Assembly (NCBI RefSeq): GCF_014697425.1
Contig: NZ_JACJRU010000033.1
Location: forward strand, 1 to 64,000
Source of the DNA: Nostoc sp. FACHB-110
Lineage (GTDB): Bacteria; Cyanobacteriota; Cyanobacteriia; Cyanobacteriales; Nostocaceae
DNA: 64,000 bases
Direction: 5' to 3'
Positions 8,556-18,681 of the stretch are shown one piece after another. The translations under genes and the position numbers were made by a program. Position 1 is the first letter of the stretch, and each line of letters begins with the position of its first letter. A model generated the notes under the pieces. The model saw only the letters and a list, made by a program, of their open reading frames with translations. It made no database searches and was not told the origin of the DNA.

Positions 8556-10214
8556 ATGGCAGCTTCTTTGCAGTTTCAAACAAGCAAAAACCCTTGCAAG
8601 CTTTCTCGCCTGCAAGGATTGTTATTTATTGGGAGTCTGATTTTGGGTTGGGGTGTGGCAATACCCAGCACTATAGCCGCAGAAACCGTAACTATTCGCT
8701 TTGGCCCTTTTCAGCAATCTGTGGCGATCGCTGATTTAGAAAAATTTGCCAAAACTGGTACACTACCCAAATCACTGCAAGCCTATGAATCTTTATTAAC
8801 TCCTGAACTCAGAAGACTACTAAATCGGCGGTTGCAAGTCGATCCCAAATTCGCTGATAAATTCGTTGATGAAATAGTACTACTGCCACAGGGCAAACAA
8901 TTTTTAACATCCTTAGAAACTGCTATTCCCGGCAGTACATCAGAAAGCTTACAAGCAGCGATTAGCATTGGTCTGCGTCAAGTCAATGGTTTGAGTGTAG
9001 TTAGTTTTCTCAAAGCCTACCCAACCGCAAATATTGATCTAGATGCAACTCAACTATTACAAATTGCTAGCGAATTTAACCCTAACAACTTGCAAAGCCA
9101 AGCCTTAGGCAGTTTGTTAGCCAGAGATTTAGCAGTTAAAACAAATACACCTTTTCAGGCTAATTTTAATCCTGCTGCCCCTGGCAAAGAAGAGGTACAG
9201 CAGCAGACACTCACTTTTCCAGACAAACAAAGACAACGCAATATTTCTGTAGATATTTATACCAGTCCAAAAACAGATAAGACTGCGCCCTTGGTCATCA
9301 TTTCCCACGGCTTTGGTGCTAACCGTAAATTTGCTAGCTATTTAGCGCGTCATTTAGCTGCTTATGGTATTACTGTGGTCGCTGTTGAACATCCTGGTAG
9401 TAACGCCGTCGCCATTACAAATGCTGCAAATCAAGGCGATTTAGCAAAACTGCTACCAGCTACAGAATTTATGAATAGACCGAAAGATATTAGCTTTTTA
9501 CTGAATGAATTAGCGACTATTAATCGTCAACCAGGACAATTACAAGGGAAATTTAACACAGAGAAAGTGACTGTTATTGGTCACTCTTTAGGAGGTTATA
9601 CCGCTTTAGCTTTGGTCGGTGGAGAAGTCAATTTAGATGAAGTGCGCCAGTTTTGTAAAACTTCTTTAAGCGTTGCAGAAGCTCCTGGTGATTGGTTACA
9701 GTGTGCAGCTGCGTCTTTAAAAGATAAAAAATTGCAGTTGCGGGATGAACGAGTCAAAAGTGCGATCGCGCTTAACCCACTTATCGGTACACTTTTTGGT
9801 AAACAAGGGCTATCACGCATTAATCAGCCTGTGTTAATGCTCACAGCCACCGAAGATGCGTTAACACCAGCTTTAACACACCAACTCAGACCTTTTACGC
9901 AATTGCGGAGTGAAAAATATTTGTTAACCGCCATTGGTGCTACTCATTTAAGTATTGTTGACCCCGCATATCCAGTTAGCGAATTTGCCCAAGTTATTCA
10001 AGAAAAGCGAGGCCAAGCTGTCCAGCCTTTACGCCAGCTAATTCAAGGAGTTAGTTTAGCCTTTATTAAACAACTGACACCAGAAGCTAAAACTTACCAA
10101 CCATTTTTAACTTCCGCATACGCACAGTCTTTATCTACACCAGAGATCCCCTTACGCCTGAATGCTGAATTACCCACAACTATCAAGCCTTGGCTGAATT
10201 TAGCAGTCAAATAA
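8556..10214 (+). CDS. Secreted DUF1400 alpha/beta hydrolase
   Basis: A 552-residue protein. The signal peptide (hydrophobic run about 20-40, ending STIAAE) is followed by a DUF1400 domain (about 42-180, with ITIRFGPF-like and FVDEIVLLPQGKQFL phrases) and an alpha/beta hydrolase domain. The nucleophile elbow is GHSLGG at 342-347 (Ser344), and the oxyanion region is in IISHGFGANR. The catalytic His is probably in GATHLSIVDP. This combination is typical of cyanobacteria and often annotated as platelet-activating-factor-acetylhydrolase-like; the substrate is unknown. It lies 80 bp after the export protein gene, with a GGGGAC/GTCCCC stem (8497-8526) between. Confidence 0.88.
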   Translation: MAASLQFQTSKNPCKLSRLQGLLFIGSLILGWGVAIPSTIAAETVTIRFGPFQQSVAIADLEKFAKTGTLPKSLQAYESLLTPELRRLLNRRLQVDPKFADKFVDEIVLLPQGKQFLTSLETAIPGSTSESLQAAISIGLRQVNGLSVVSFLKAYPTANIDLDATQLLQIASEFNPNNLQSQALGSLLARDLAVKTNTPFQANFNPAAPGKEEVQQQTLTFPDKQRQRNISVDIYTSPKTDKTAPLVIISHGFGANRKFASYLARHLAAYGITVVAVEHPGSNAVAITNAANQGDLAKLLPATEFMNRPKDISFLLNELATINRQPGQLQGKFNTEKVTVIGHSLGGYTALALVGGEVNLDEVRQFCKTSLSVAEAPGDWLQCAAASLKDKKLQLRDERVKSAIALNPLIGTLFGKQGLSRINQPVLMLTATEDALTPALTHQLRPFTQLRSEKYLLTAIGATHLSIVDPAYPVSEFAQVIQEKRGQAVQPLRQLIQGVSLAFIKQLTPEAKTYQPFLTSAYAQSLSTPEIPLRLNAELPTTIKPWLNLAVK

Positions 10215-10640
10215 AATTAGCAGCCGCTAAGGTAATTTAGAACTCAAAAGATGATAAAACTTCAACAGAAACCGGCGTTTTTACCTTATGCCCTGTCCTC
10301 TACTGTAAATTTCTTGCCAGTATGTTATCAAGATGCTTTAATAACGATCGCATTCTGCCATATGTTTGTTTGCATAAAACGCAACAAATGTATAGATGTA
10401 CATCCTGAGGACTTACGCCTGACCACCAAAACTCAAGGGTTGAGGTGAGTATAGGGTATGAGAGTTGTAGATATCCACAACTTTTACACCCCTAAACTCA
10501 AGCCAAAATCTTTGTGCTTCCGTCCTAGTTCTGTTAGCTAATGTTGAGAAAAGCACAAATTCCTAAGATTAGACTAAAAGGTAGGACACAATACCATATC
10601 CTTAAGACTAAATTCGGACAAAATTTAAATAGGAGCATCT
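10215..10640. other. Intergenic spacer upstream of the band-7 gene
   Basis: 426 bp with no convincing gene. A small stem (AGTTGT at 10463, ACAACT at 10476, followed by TTTTA) could end transcription from the hydrolase gene. The phrase GGACTTACGC near 10410 is a common cyanobacterial interspersed motif and also occurs near 54498. A 65-codon open frame at 10251-10448 has no recognisable family and runs into this repeat. Confidence 0.5.
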
Positions 10641-11489
10641 ATGGAGCCAATTATTGCCATAGTCTTAGCACTTGTAGGCTATGCATTAGGATCTGCCAAA
10701 ATTATTAATGAAGGGAATGAAGCCCTTGTGGAACGCTTAGGGCAGAAACACCGCACACTGAGGCCTGGTTTGAACTTTATTGTGCCTTTTGTGGATCAAA
10801 TTGTGATGGAAGACACCACAAGAGAGCAGATTTTAGATGTTAAGCCGCAGAAAGTAATTACTAAAGATAACGTTTACTTAGAAGTTGATGGTGTGGTCAC
10901 TTGGCAAATCACCAATATGGAGGACAGCTTTTATAAAGTTGATGATATGCAAGTTGCTTTATCTAACTTAGTCACAGTTGAACTCCGCACTCACATTGCC
11001 GATAGAAGCTTATCGGAAACGATTTCCGCCAGAAACCAGATGAATCAATCTCTGTTGCAATCTGTCAATGAAACCAGTAAAAAATGGGGTGTGAAGATTA
11101 TCCGAGTTGATATTCAAAGTATCACCCCACCAGAAAGCGTGCAGAAGTCAATGGCAGAACAACAAGCAGCCGAAATCAGAAAGCAAGCTGCCATTTCGGA
11201 AGCCGAAGGGGAACGTCAAGCTGCAATTAAAAGAGCCGAAGCTACTAAAGAATCAATTCGCATACTTTCGGAAGCTGTCACAGCTAAACCAGAAACTAGA
11301 GAAATTCTCAGGTATCTGGTAGCCCAAGAACAAGTAGAAGCGAGTCAAAGACTTGGTGCTAGTAATAACGCCAAAATCGTTTTTCTTAACCCAGGCATAT
11401 CCGAAGGAGCCTTAGATCAAATGCTGGGTGATACTGTCAGTACAGAAGGTAACGGCAATGGCTCTGAGAATGGCACTAATGAAAGGTAA
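10641..11489 (+). CDS. SPFH/band-7 (stomatin-like) membrane protein
   Basis: A 282-residue protein. It has one N-terminal membrane segment (about 3-20), the SPFH domain (about 25-180, with VERLGQKHRTLRPGLNF and VDGVVTWQI), a charged Ala/Glu helix of stomatin type (AEQQAAEIRKQAAISEAEGE) and a Gly/Asn-rich tail. Such proteins oligomerise at the membrane and scaffold proteases or organise lipid domains. AGGAG (10632-10636) precedes the ATG. No NfeD-type partner gene lies beside it. The convergent neighbour folP ends 14 bp away. Confidence 0.92.
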   Translation: MEPIIAIVLALVGYALGSAKIINEGNEALVERLGQKHRTLRPGLNFIVPFVDQIVMEDTTREQILDVKPQKVITKDNVYLEVDGVVTWQITNMEDSFYKVDDMQVALSNLVTVELRTHIADRSLSETISARNQMNQSLLQSVNETSKKWGVKIIRVDIQSITPPESVQKSMAEQQAAEIRKQAAISEAEGERQAAIKRAEATKESIRILSEAVTAKPETREILRYLVAQEQVEASQRLGASNNAKIVFLNPGISEGALDQMLGDTVSTEGNGNGSENGTNER

Positions 11490-11502
11490 AAGTCAAAAAA
11501 TT

Positions 11503-12348
11503 TTAGCTGTGTCGGAATAGTGCATCAGCCACTAGTGAGACTTCACGCATTTCTTTAACATCGTGAACTCGCAGGATATCAGCACCGTTAGCAATAGCAG
11601 CACAGCAAGCCGCTGCTGTTCCCCAAACGCGTGCTTTGGGTTCTGGTTGATTTAAAATCCGACCAATAAAACTTTTACGAGATGTTCCTACCAAGATAGG
11701 GCAATTCATGGCGGCGAGCGATCGCAACTCACGCAAAATCTCTAAATTCTGTTCGTAATTCTTCGCAAAACCAATGCCAGGGTCAATAATAATTTTTTCT
11801 AAATCAACACCTGCTTTGGTTGCTGCGTTAATTTGTTGTGTCAAAAAACTAGAAATTTCCCCAAACAAATCCTGATATTCCGTCATTTGTTGCATCGTCT
11901 GTGGTGTTCCTTTGATGTGCATTAAGACAATTGGCACATCTAAACTCGCAACTGTGGGCAACATATCAGGGTCAAATGTACCACCAGAAATATCATTGAC
12001 TATATCTGCTCCGGCGTTGATTGCTGCTTTAGCTACAGCAGCCCTAGTGGTATCTACAGAGATGGGAACTGTCATTTCCGAGCGCAAAAGTTCGACAACC
12101 GGAACCACCCGTTCTAATTCTGCGGCTAGGGTAATTTGCTCTGCGCCTGGACGAGTTGATTGTCCACCCACATCAATAATGTCAACACCAGCAGCCACCA
12201 TTGCCCAAGCTTGAGCTAAAGCCGCAGAAGTACTATTAAAATCACCACCATCACTAAAACTATCAGGTGTTATATTCAAAATTCCCATTAAATAAGTACG
12301 CTGTCCCCAATTGAAACAACGCTCTCGAATGATCAAATTCCCTGACAT
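11503..12348 (-). CDS. folP: Dihydropteroate synthase
   Basis: A 281-residue TIM-barrel enzyme of folate synthesis joining p-aminobenzoate to dihydropterin pyrophosphate. All motifs are in order: MGILNITPDSFSDGG (Asn25), DVGGQSTRPGAE (60-70), SVDTTR (Asp99), NDISGG (Asn118), IDPGIGFAK (188-196), GTSRKSF (221-227) and a closing RVHDV. It is probably co-transcribed with tpiA, which lies 107 bp upstream on the same strand. A perfect stem TTCCCTGG/CCAGGGAA (12417-12437) without a T tract sits between the two and may modulate expression. Confidence 0.96.
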   Translation of the reverse strand: MSGNLIIRERCFNWGQRTYLMGILNITPDSFSDGGDFNSTSAALAQAWAMVAAGVDIIDVGGQSTRPGAEQITLAAELERVVPVVELLRSEMTVPISVDTTRAAVAKAAINAGADIVNDISGGTFDPDMLPTVASLDVPIVLMHIKGTPQTMQQMTEYQDLFGEISSFLTQQINAATKAGVDLEKIIIDPGIGFAKNYEQNLEILRELRSLAAMNCPILVGTSRKSFIGRILNQPEPKARVWGTAAACCAAIANGADILRVHDVKEMREVSLVADALFRHS

Positions 12349-12455
12349 ATAAAGTTTTTCTTCAGATATGCTGCATTAATATTCTTTAACTTTGGACTTT
12401 TGACTTACTTAACCCATTCCCTGGACAAGCCAGGGAAAAGGCGTTGGATATGAGA

Positions 12456-13184
12456 TTATTGATGATAGTTGACAATCCTGGCAAAACTCGCAGGTTCCAG
12501 ACTAGCTCCGCCCACAAGCACGCCATCAATTTCTGGTTGAGCCATGATTTCATCAATATTATTTGGCTTCACTGAACCACCATATTGAATGGGAACATTA
12601 GGATTTTTTAGCTGACTGCGAATTAAGCCAATAACTCGACTAGCTTCGTTTGTTTCACAGGTGTCACCAGTACCAATTGCCCAAATTGGTTCGTAGGCAA
12701 TCACCAAATTATCTTGATCTACATTTACTAGGTCTTTTTCTAGCTGAGTCGTAATTAGTGATTCAGTTTCGCCCGCATCTCGTTGCTGTTTGGTTTCGCC
12801 TACACAAAGAATTGGAGTCAAACCATATTTTTGAGCAGCTTTTAGACGTAGATTAACTGTCTCGTCTGTTTCCCCAAAAAATTGCCGCCTTTCGCTATGA
12901 CCAACAATTACATAACGCACACCAATTTCTACGAGCATGGGAGCAGCAATTTCACCAGTGTAGGCTCCATTTTCTTCCCAATGAACATTTTGCGCTCCCA
13001 GTTGTACACGACTGCCATGCAAACTTTTAGACAAAATGCTTAAATCTGTGAAAGGCGGACATAATAGTACTTCTCTCCCTGAGGGAGTTTCATCTAAATG
13101 AGGCAGAAACCCTTGTAAGAAATCTTGAGTTTCTGCCTGGGTTTTAAACATTTTCCAGTTACCGGCAATAACGATTTTCCGCAC
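12456..13184 (-). CDS. tpiA: Triosephosphate isomerase
   Basis: A 242-residue glycolytic/Calvin-cycle enzyme interconverting dihydroxyacetone phosphate and glyceraldehyde-3-phosphate. Catalytic residues are Asn9 and Lys11 in AGNWKMFKT, His96 in VGHSERR and Glu165 in AYEPIWAIGTG. The phosphate loops GGSVKP and DGVLVGGASL are present. Full length, with no anomalies. It is followed on the same strand by folP. Confidence 0.97.
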   Translation of the reverse strand: MRKIVIAGNWKMFKTQAETQDFLQGFLPHLDETPSGREVLLCPPFTDLSILSKSLHGSRVQLGAQNVHWEENGAYTGEIAAPMLVEIGVRYVIVGHSERRQFFGETDETVNLRLKAAQKYGLTPILCVGETKQQRDAGETESLITTQLEKDLVNVDQDNLVIAYEPIWAIGTGDTCETNEASRVIGLIRSQLKNPNVPIQYGGSVKPNNIDEIMAQPEIDGVLVGGASLEPASFARIVNYHQ

Positions 13185-13327
13185 AGGTGATATGGTTAAG
13201 TTCCTAAAGCTAATAGATGCATTTTTCAGTCTAGAACTTTTTGGGTCGCTTTTTAAAAGCTAAAAGCCTAGCTTAGAGCTAGACGGAGAACTATCAAGTC
13301 TATTTGGATATCAAGCGCCGCATTTTG

Positions 13328-13504
13328 TTAAGCTAAGACTAGGTGTATGCGATCGCTACTTTCCACACTCTTCATCCACTCAGCCGTAGTAATTACCTTA
13401 CTAATAAAGGTATCTTGGGCAACTCGTGTCGCTCGGTGCAGTTCTTCAGCAGTTGCCATACCTGCATTATTTGTCAAGCTCAGTTCAGTTGATTCAGGAT
13501 TCAT
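13328..13504 (-). CDS. Possible small hypothetical protein
   Basis: A 58-codon frame starting MNPESTELSLTNNAG, mostly hydrophilic, with a helical middle (TAEELHRATRVAQDTF). I do not recognise it. An upstream in-frame ATG would add 18 residues. It lies 144 bp before tpiA on the same strand. No strong ribosome site is visible, so it may be chance. The rest of the 13185-13717 spacer shows only short inverted motifs (for example around ACAGGCAAAACCTGT at 13645). Confidence 0.3.
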   Translation of the reverse strand: MNPESTELSLTNNAGMATAEELHRATRVAQDTFISKVITTAEWMKSVESSDRIHLVLA

Positions 13505-13717
13505 AGAACTGAACGTATGAAAACGAAAAATCGGGGGTTCGGCTCCAGAAAGCCGCAAAAATAACTAGGATAAGAAATAAGGCCAATATTAAGAGCCGAT
13601 TTTGCTAACACATATCTTACACCTAGCAACTGAAGTCTTGGCTACACAGGCAAAACCTGTCTGCGTGGGTTCTAAGTCATTGATTTGGTGCAAGATGTCA
13701 ACTAATCTAAATTTGCT

Positions 13718-15205
13718 ATGAGTTCGACATTGCCAGTGCCAGATCCTTATCCTAGTGATGCAGATAACACCGATGCTAATTCTCTCAACTGGGAGGAAGA
13801 ATTAGATAATGCTATTTTTAGCTTTGAAGATATTCAGGCGGAACTGAATTACAAACAAGCCCAAACAGCACTGCGAAACTTGGTAGCGAATCTTGACCTG
13901 ACACCACCAGAAAAAGCAGGCTTGGAGACAGAAATAGCTGATTTAGAAATTATGCTAGCGAAATTAGACCGGATGGTTGTGCAAATTGCCGCTTTTGGTA
14001 TGGTAGGACGGGGTAAGTCTTCTTTACTCAACGCTTTGGTGGGACAGCCAGTGTTTGAGACTGGGCCTTTGCATGGTGTGACTCGGGCCGCCCAACGAGT
14101 AAATTGGAGTATTCACGAAGAACTAATTGGGGCGACAGAAAAGGCTTTGCGTGTGACTTTGCCGAGTGTGGGACAATCGCAAGTAGAGTTAATTGATACG
14201 CCTGGGTTAGATGAAATTGACGGTGACACTCGTGCCGCTTTGGCAGAACAAATAGCCAAACAAGCAGATTTAATTTTGTTTGTGATTTCGGGAGACATGA
14301 CCAAAATAGAACACCAAGCTTTGTCTCAGTTACGAGAAGCAGGAAAACCGATAATTTTGGTGTTTAACAAAGTAGATCAATATCCCCAAGCCGATCGCCT
14401 GGCAATTTATGAGAAAATTCGAGATGAAAGGGTCAAAGAATTACTCACCCCTCTAGAAATTGTGATGTCTGCTGCATCACCACTAGTAAAAACTGCGGTG
14501 GTTCGTCCTGATGGTAGTAGAGGTTTGCAGCTGCGAACAGGAAATGCTCAAGTAGAAGAATTGAAGCTAAAAATATTAGAGATTTTACAACGCGAAGGTA
14601 AAGCTTTAGTTGCGCTAAACTCTATGCTGTATGCAGACACCGTAAATGAGCAATTGGTACAGCGTAAACTCATCATTCGGGAACAGAATGCTAATCAGTT
14701 GATTTGGAAAGCGGTGATGACGAAAGCAGTGGCGATCGCACTCAATCCGGTTACAGTAGTAGATATACTTAGTAGCATCGTCATTGATATTGTTTTAATT
14801 CTTGGTTTATCCAAACTCTACGCCATACCTATGACTGAAGCAGGTGCAGTCAAACTGCTACAAAGAATTGCCCTTAGTATGGGTGGTATTGGTGTTAGTG
14901 AATTACTCGCAAACTTAGGTTTGAGTGGTTTAAAAACCTTACTGGGTATCTCTGCACCAGCCACAGCAGGTGCTACCCTTGCACCTTATGTCACCGTCGC
15001 CCTCACACAAGCAGGTGTAGCTGGTGTGTCTTCTTATGGTATCGGGCAAGTAACGAAAGCTTATTTAGCTAATGGTGCAACTTGGGGGCCAGAGGGGCCA
15101 AAAGCCGTAATTAGTAAGATTTTAGCCAACCTCGATGAAGCTTCAATTCTCAACCGGATTAAGGATGAGTTGCAATTGAAGTTAAAAGTTAAACAGTCAA
15201 AGTAG
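13718..15205 (+). CDS. Dynamin-like/Era-type GTPase with DUF697 tail
   Basis: A 495-residue protein. A helical N-terminus precedes a GTPase domain: G1 GMVGRGKS at 94-101, a threonine G2 in GVTRAAQ, G3 DTPG at 160-163 and G4 NKVD at 217-220. The C-terminal part (about 320-460) is hydrophobic with two or more membrane helices and resembles DUF697, as in YcjX/YdjA-type membrane GTPases of cyanobacteria. The likely role is membrane-associated GTP hydrolysis; the partner is unknown. It is a single-gene unit, convergent with the xisI-like gene. Confidence 0.85.
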   Translation: MSSTLPVPDPYPSDADNTDANSLNWEEELDNAIFSFEDIQAELNYKQAQTALRNLVANLDLTPPEKAGLETEIADLEIMLAKLDRMVVQIAAFGMVGRGKSSLLNALVGQPVFETGPLHGVTRAAQRVNWSIHEELIGATEKALRVTLPSVGQSQVELIDTPGLDEIDGDTRAALAEQIAKQADLILFVISGDMTKIEHQALSQLREAGKPIILVFNKVDQYPQADRLAIYEKIRDERVKELLTPLEIVMSAASPLVKTAVVRPDGSRGLQLRTGNAQVEELKLKILEILQREGKALVALNSMLYADTVNEQLVQRKLIIREQNANQLIWKAVMTKAVAIALNPVTVVDILSSIVIDIVLILGLSKLYAIPMTEAGAVKLLQRIALSMGGIGVSELLANLGLSGLKTLLGISAPATAGATLAPYVTVALTQAGVAGVSSYGIGQVTKAYLANGATWGPEGPKAVISKILANLDEASILNRIKDELQLKLKVKQSK

Positions 15206-15240
15206 AGATTGCTATAAGTTGGTTTATTTATTACAAATAT

Positions 15241-15576
15241 CTAAGCTGTAGCATAACCTGTATATTGTCTGAGTTCAGGTTCTCGAAAACCTAAAACAAT
15301 ATGGTTGTTGGGAATTCCAGCTTCGGTTAAATCACCAGCAATACCATGTTCGGTTCCATCCCGCTGAATCCAGATTTTACCATCGATAATATCGATATGA
15401 ACAATACAACCATGTACTCGTTGCCCTCTATCCCATCCTACGTTGACTAACAAATAGCGATCGCTGTTACGATCAAAAACAACTTCAGTTTTAATTTCGC
15501 CATAAGCGTAAGGAATAGCAGCATACTCAACTAAAATTTTTTCAATGGTTTGGCGATAGTTTTCTAGGGTATCCAT
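15241..15576 (-). CDS. XisI-family protein (orphan)
   Basis: A 111-residue protein of the XisI family (fdxN-element excision controlling factor): MDTLENYRQTIEKIL at the start, a core around YLLVNVGWDRGQRVHGC, and IWIQRDGTEHGIA followed by the ending PNNHIVLGFREPELRQYT. In Anabaena XisH and XisI control developmental excision of the fdxN element together with the recombinase XisF; elsewhere xisH-xisI pairs are widespread and unexplained. No XisH-like frame or recombinase is found in the 260 bp upstream, so this copy stands alone. GGAGG lies 10 bp before the ATG. Confidence 0.9.
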   Translation of the reverse strand: MDTLENYRQTIEKILVEYAAIPYAYGEIKTEVVFDRNSDRYLLVNVGWDRGQRVHGCIVHIDIIDGKIWIQRDGTEHGIAGDLTEAGIPNNHIVLGFREPELRQYTGYATA

Positions 15577-15836
15577 TTAAGAATAACCTCCGTGTAAGGC
15601 TCAAATACAATTAGCTTCAGACGACCTCTATTTATGACAATAAGTATAAAAATTAGAGTTAAGGAATGCAAATCTTAAACTTTGAACTTGGAAGCTCAAG
15701 TTTTTAACATAAACATCCAAGTTCAAAGCTCTAATTTTTTAGTTTTCAGGTTGAACTGACAAGAAACTAATTAAAGTTTTGATGCAGAGATATGTAATGC
15801 GTAATCAGAGTGTATTGGCATTCTAAATTATGAGAT

Positions 15837-17480
15837 TTAACTCTTGTTCTTAAAAGAATCCAACCACTCTCTTACTTGCTCTTTAGCAATATCTCGACCA
15901 CCAAGACCAAAAGCTAAAGCAATGGCAACAGCGATCGCACCAAGTAGCAACCCAAATGCTAAATTCACAATATCGCTAGCAACGCCAATCTGTTGTAATG
16001 CCATTGCTGACACTAAAGTAATGATAGCAATTCTTGCTACTTGAGCTAATATTCTCGCTTGGCGATCGCCAGAACTACTAATTAAGTTAAAAGCGAGATT
16101 TGCCAAAAATAAACCGACTGCAAACACCACTAATCCAGCTAGAATTCGCCCCAAAATAATTAAAATGCCCGTAACTAGTGTAGTTAAAGCCGGAATATTC
16201 AAGATATTCACTGCGGCCACTGTTGCGAACAACATAATGCCTACTAAAGTCACAATGCCTGCAATTTCTGAAGGCGTGCGAATTGGTGCGCTTGGTGCAG
16301 TTTCAGAATAGTCTGTTGGCCTAGTTGGTGAGGGTAAACCTAACACCGCAAAAATATTATTGAAACCTAAACTAGTCAAAATACTTGTGACTAAATCTGC
16401 AACAAAGCGGCCGAAGAAAAAGGCAATAATTAAAATGGCGGCAGCAGTAAAGATGGCAGGCAAAGTGTTCAGAATCTGTTGCAGCATTGTAATTGCTGGC
16501 ACAGATATTGCCTCAATTTTTAAAGCATTGAGAGCAGCGATCGCAACAGGAATCAGAATTAAAACATAAACAATTGTGCCAATAATTGTTGATAAAGACT
16601 GAACACCCGTAGAAGAAGAAAGTCCAAATCGACTACCTAAATGATCTATGCCAGTTGTTGTTAACAAGTTAGTGACAATTCGCCGGACTATATTAGCGAG
16701 GAACCAGCCAAATACTGCAATTAAAATTGCTGCCAAAATATTAGGCAATATTGACAGAATTTCTGTAATCAGCGATTGTACTGGTAATAAAGCCTGTCTC
16801 AGTCCCAAAGTATCGAGAACGGGAACCAGGAATAGTAAAAAGATAAACCAGTATAAAGCATTGGCGATCGTCTCGCTAAAAGAGATGCGATCGAGGCTGA
16901 TTGAATCTTCAGGCGATTGCTGATTTAATCGCTCGTCTAAATTCAGAGCCTGCAAACCACGTAAAGTCACAATTTTAACGATGCTGGCTAAAACCCAAGC
17001 AACGCCTAAAATTACTCCTGCACCCACCACCTTTGGCAAAAAGCCAATCAATTGGTCAAGGAAATTATTGAGCGGGCGAGATGCGACTTCCAGTCCTAGG
17101 GCTTGTAATACAGCTACTACCGTCAGTAAAATGATGCTCCAAAAAACCAAACTGGAGATGAATTTCTCCACTTGGGGAACATCCCTGCGTCCTGTTACAC
17201 CTGCGGCGATGCGGTTATCGATATTTGTGCGGTTGAGGATGCTTCTAATGACGGCGGCAAATATAGCAGCAATCAGTATCCCAACTAATAAAATTGCTGC
17301 GGCTCCTAGCAATCTAGGAGTATACAGAATAACTTGTTGTCCAATTCCTTGCAAATCTGCAAGTCCTTGGTTAACTCCTGGTTGTACCTGTGGTAGGGGC
17401 GACTGTGCTAACATTTGCTGCCCTGTTATCGACAAACCTATGTCTATCAACTGGGTTATTACTGGCCAAGTTGTGTTCAT
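15837..17480 (-). CDS. Conserved-TM-helix (mechanosensitive-channel-like) membrane protein
   Basis: A 547-residue, very hydrophobic protein with about ten to twelve membrane segments. An internal repeat of the form LPNILAAILIAVFGWFLA recurs about four times (near 140, 245, 340 and 425); this is the 'conserved TM helix' repeat (Pfam PF05552), which is often annotated as small-conductance mechanosensitive channel. The hallmark MscS pore/beta domain itself is not evident. A Gln/Pro-rich N-terminal stretch (30-40) precedes the first helix. It probably acts in osmotic relief or envelope homeostasis; this is inference. Single gene on this strand. Confidence 0.8.
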   Translation of the reverse strand: MNTTWPVITQLIDIGLSITGQQMLAQSPLPQVQPGVNQGLADLQGIGQQVILYTPRLLGAAAILLVGILIAAIFAAVIRSILNRTNIDNRIAAGVTGRRDVPQVEKFISSLVFWSIILLTVVAVLQALGLEVASRPLNNFLDQLIGFLPKVVGAGVILGVAWVLASIVKIVTLRGLQALNLDERLNQQSPEDSISLDRISFSETIANALYWFIFLLFLVPVLDTLGLRQALLPVQSLITEILSILPNILAAILIAVFGWFLANIVRRIVTNLLTTTGIDHLGSRFGLSSSTGVQSLSTIIGTIVYVLILIPVAIAALNALKIEAISVPAITMLQQILNTLPAIFTAAAILIIAFFFGRFVADLVTSILTSLGFNNIFAVLGLPSPTRPTDYSETAPSAPIRTPSEIAGIVTLVGIMLFATVAAVNILNIPALTTLVTGILIILGRILAGLVVFAVGLFLANLAFNLISSSGDRQARILAQVARIAIITLVSAMALQQIGVASDIVNLAFGLLLGAIAVAIALAFGLGGRDIAKEQVREWLDSFKNKS

Positions 17481-17949
17481 GGTTTTCTAGAACTATGGTG
17501 ATATTTTTACCAAGAAAATTGTGTAAACCCAGTAAAGTGAATTTGTTTCGGAGAAACAACACTCTAGTAAGTTCACGCTAATTTTGTGTATCAATTTACC
17601 AGTAAACATAGGAAAAATATATAGTCATCCTCATTTGATTTCTTAACAATCCGCGACAACCAGGAATATTAGACTTATTTATTACTTATTTAGGATGGCT
17701 AAAAGAATCTGATTTGATGACTGAACATACTTGTGTAGGCACTTAACAAAGAACAGGGAATAGAAAAATCTGACTTCTATATATTTGTTAAAAATAAGAA
17801 ATGATTTTTAAATTTGAATAATATATTGTTACTTTAATAACTTAATTTTCAGCTAATTGAGAATCCTACTGTTGTCACATAAATTTAGCTTGTGGAGAAT
17901 ACCAAGTTTTGAGGTAATCTAAGGGCAGCAACAGGATGAACAATCTGGC
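17481..17949. other. Divergent intergenic spacer
   Basis: 469 bp between the channel-like gene (minus) and the SRPBCC gene (plus). It is AT-rich and should hold both promoters. No RNA gene, repeat or convincing reading frame was seen. Confidence 0.4.
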
Positions 17950-18405
17950 ATGACTCAAGTTTTTGAACAATCAATTCAAATCAACGCCACTTCTGCAGTT
18001 GTAGAACGCTGTATTACTGATTTAGCTTTGATGCATCGCTGGCTAAATCCTGTGCTACGCTGCGAACCTGTCGGTGAAATTTGGAGTACAGATACAGGCG
18101 CGCAGAGTCGCTTTGTCATTCAAATTCCTGTGATTCAACCGACACTTAACAGTGTTGTTTTAGAAAGGCAACCTGGTTTAATTGTGTGGGAATTTCAGGG
18201 ATTTTTTCAAGGACGCGATCGCTGGGAATGTCAACCAGTAGAACAAGGAACACGTTTGTTCAATCGCTTTGAATTTATTATACCAAACCCGATAGTAAGT
18301 TGGGGTTTCAATAACTTTGCTGCGTCTTGGACAAAAGAAGATATGCAAGCTCAACTACGCCGACTAAAACGTGTTGCAGAAGAAGTGCAAATTAATCAGT
18401 CATAA
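17950..18405 (+). CDS. SRPBCC (polyketide cyclase/START-like) family protein
   Basis: A 151-residue protein with the START-like helix-grip pattern: an opening strand FEQSIQINATSAVVERCITDLALMHRW, alternating strands through the middle (LIVWEFQGFF, GTRLFNRFEFII) and a long C-terminal helix (FAASWTKEDMQAQLRRLKRVAEE). The family binds hydrophobic ligands; no catalytic signature allows a substrate to be named. Two ATGs exist; this one, GGCATGACT, gives the standard SRPBCC start. Single gene. Confidence 0.75.
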   Translation: MTQVFEQSIQINATSAVVERCITDLALMHRWLNPVLRCEPVGEIWSTDTGAQSRFVIQIPVIQPTLNSVVLERQPGLIVWEFQGFFQGRDRWECQPVEQGTRLFNRFEFIIPNPIVSWGFNNFAASWTKEDMQAQLRRLKRVAEEVQINQS

Positions 18406-18681
18406 CTGAAAGTATGCAACGTGAAGTATGAAGTCTGAAATGAGATTTTTTATACTTTAGACTGGAGAATTTCAACTTAAATTTTTCTGTCCGTACCTCA
18501 GTGTAACTTCATCCAAAAATTTCTATCTTTACTTAAGCTGTCTCCGTGTCACTCGTCTGCTTATTACGCAACTGCACTGATATTCCCATAGCCCATCTTC
18601 ATAAATTCAGCAAAATCACGGTTACGTTGAAATGGGGTTCTGATCAAAACTGCGAATAACCAGATTATTTAGGGTGCTTTT

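Noticed and set aside
10251..10448. 65-codon plus-strand reading frame
   Set aside because: No family likeness, no ribosome site, and its 3' part lies in an interspersed repeat; treated as chance.
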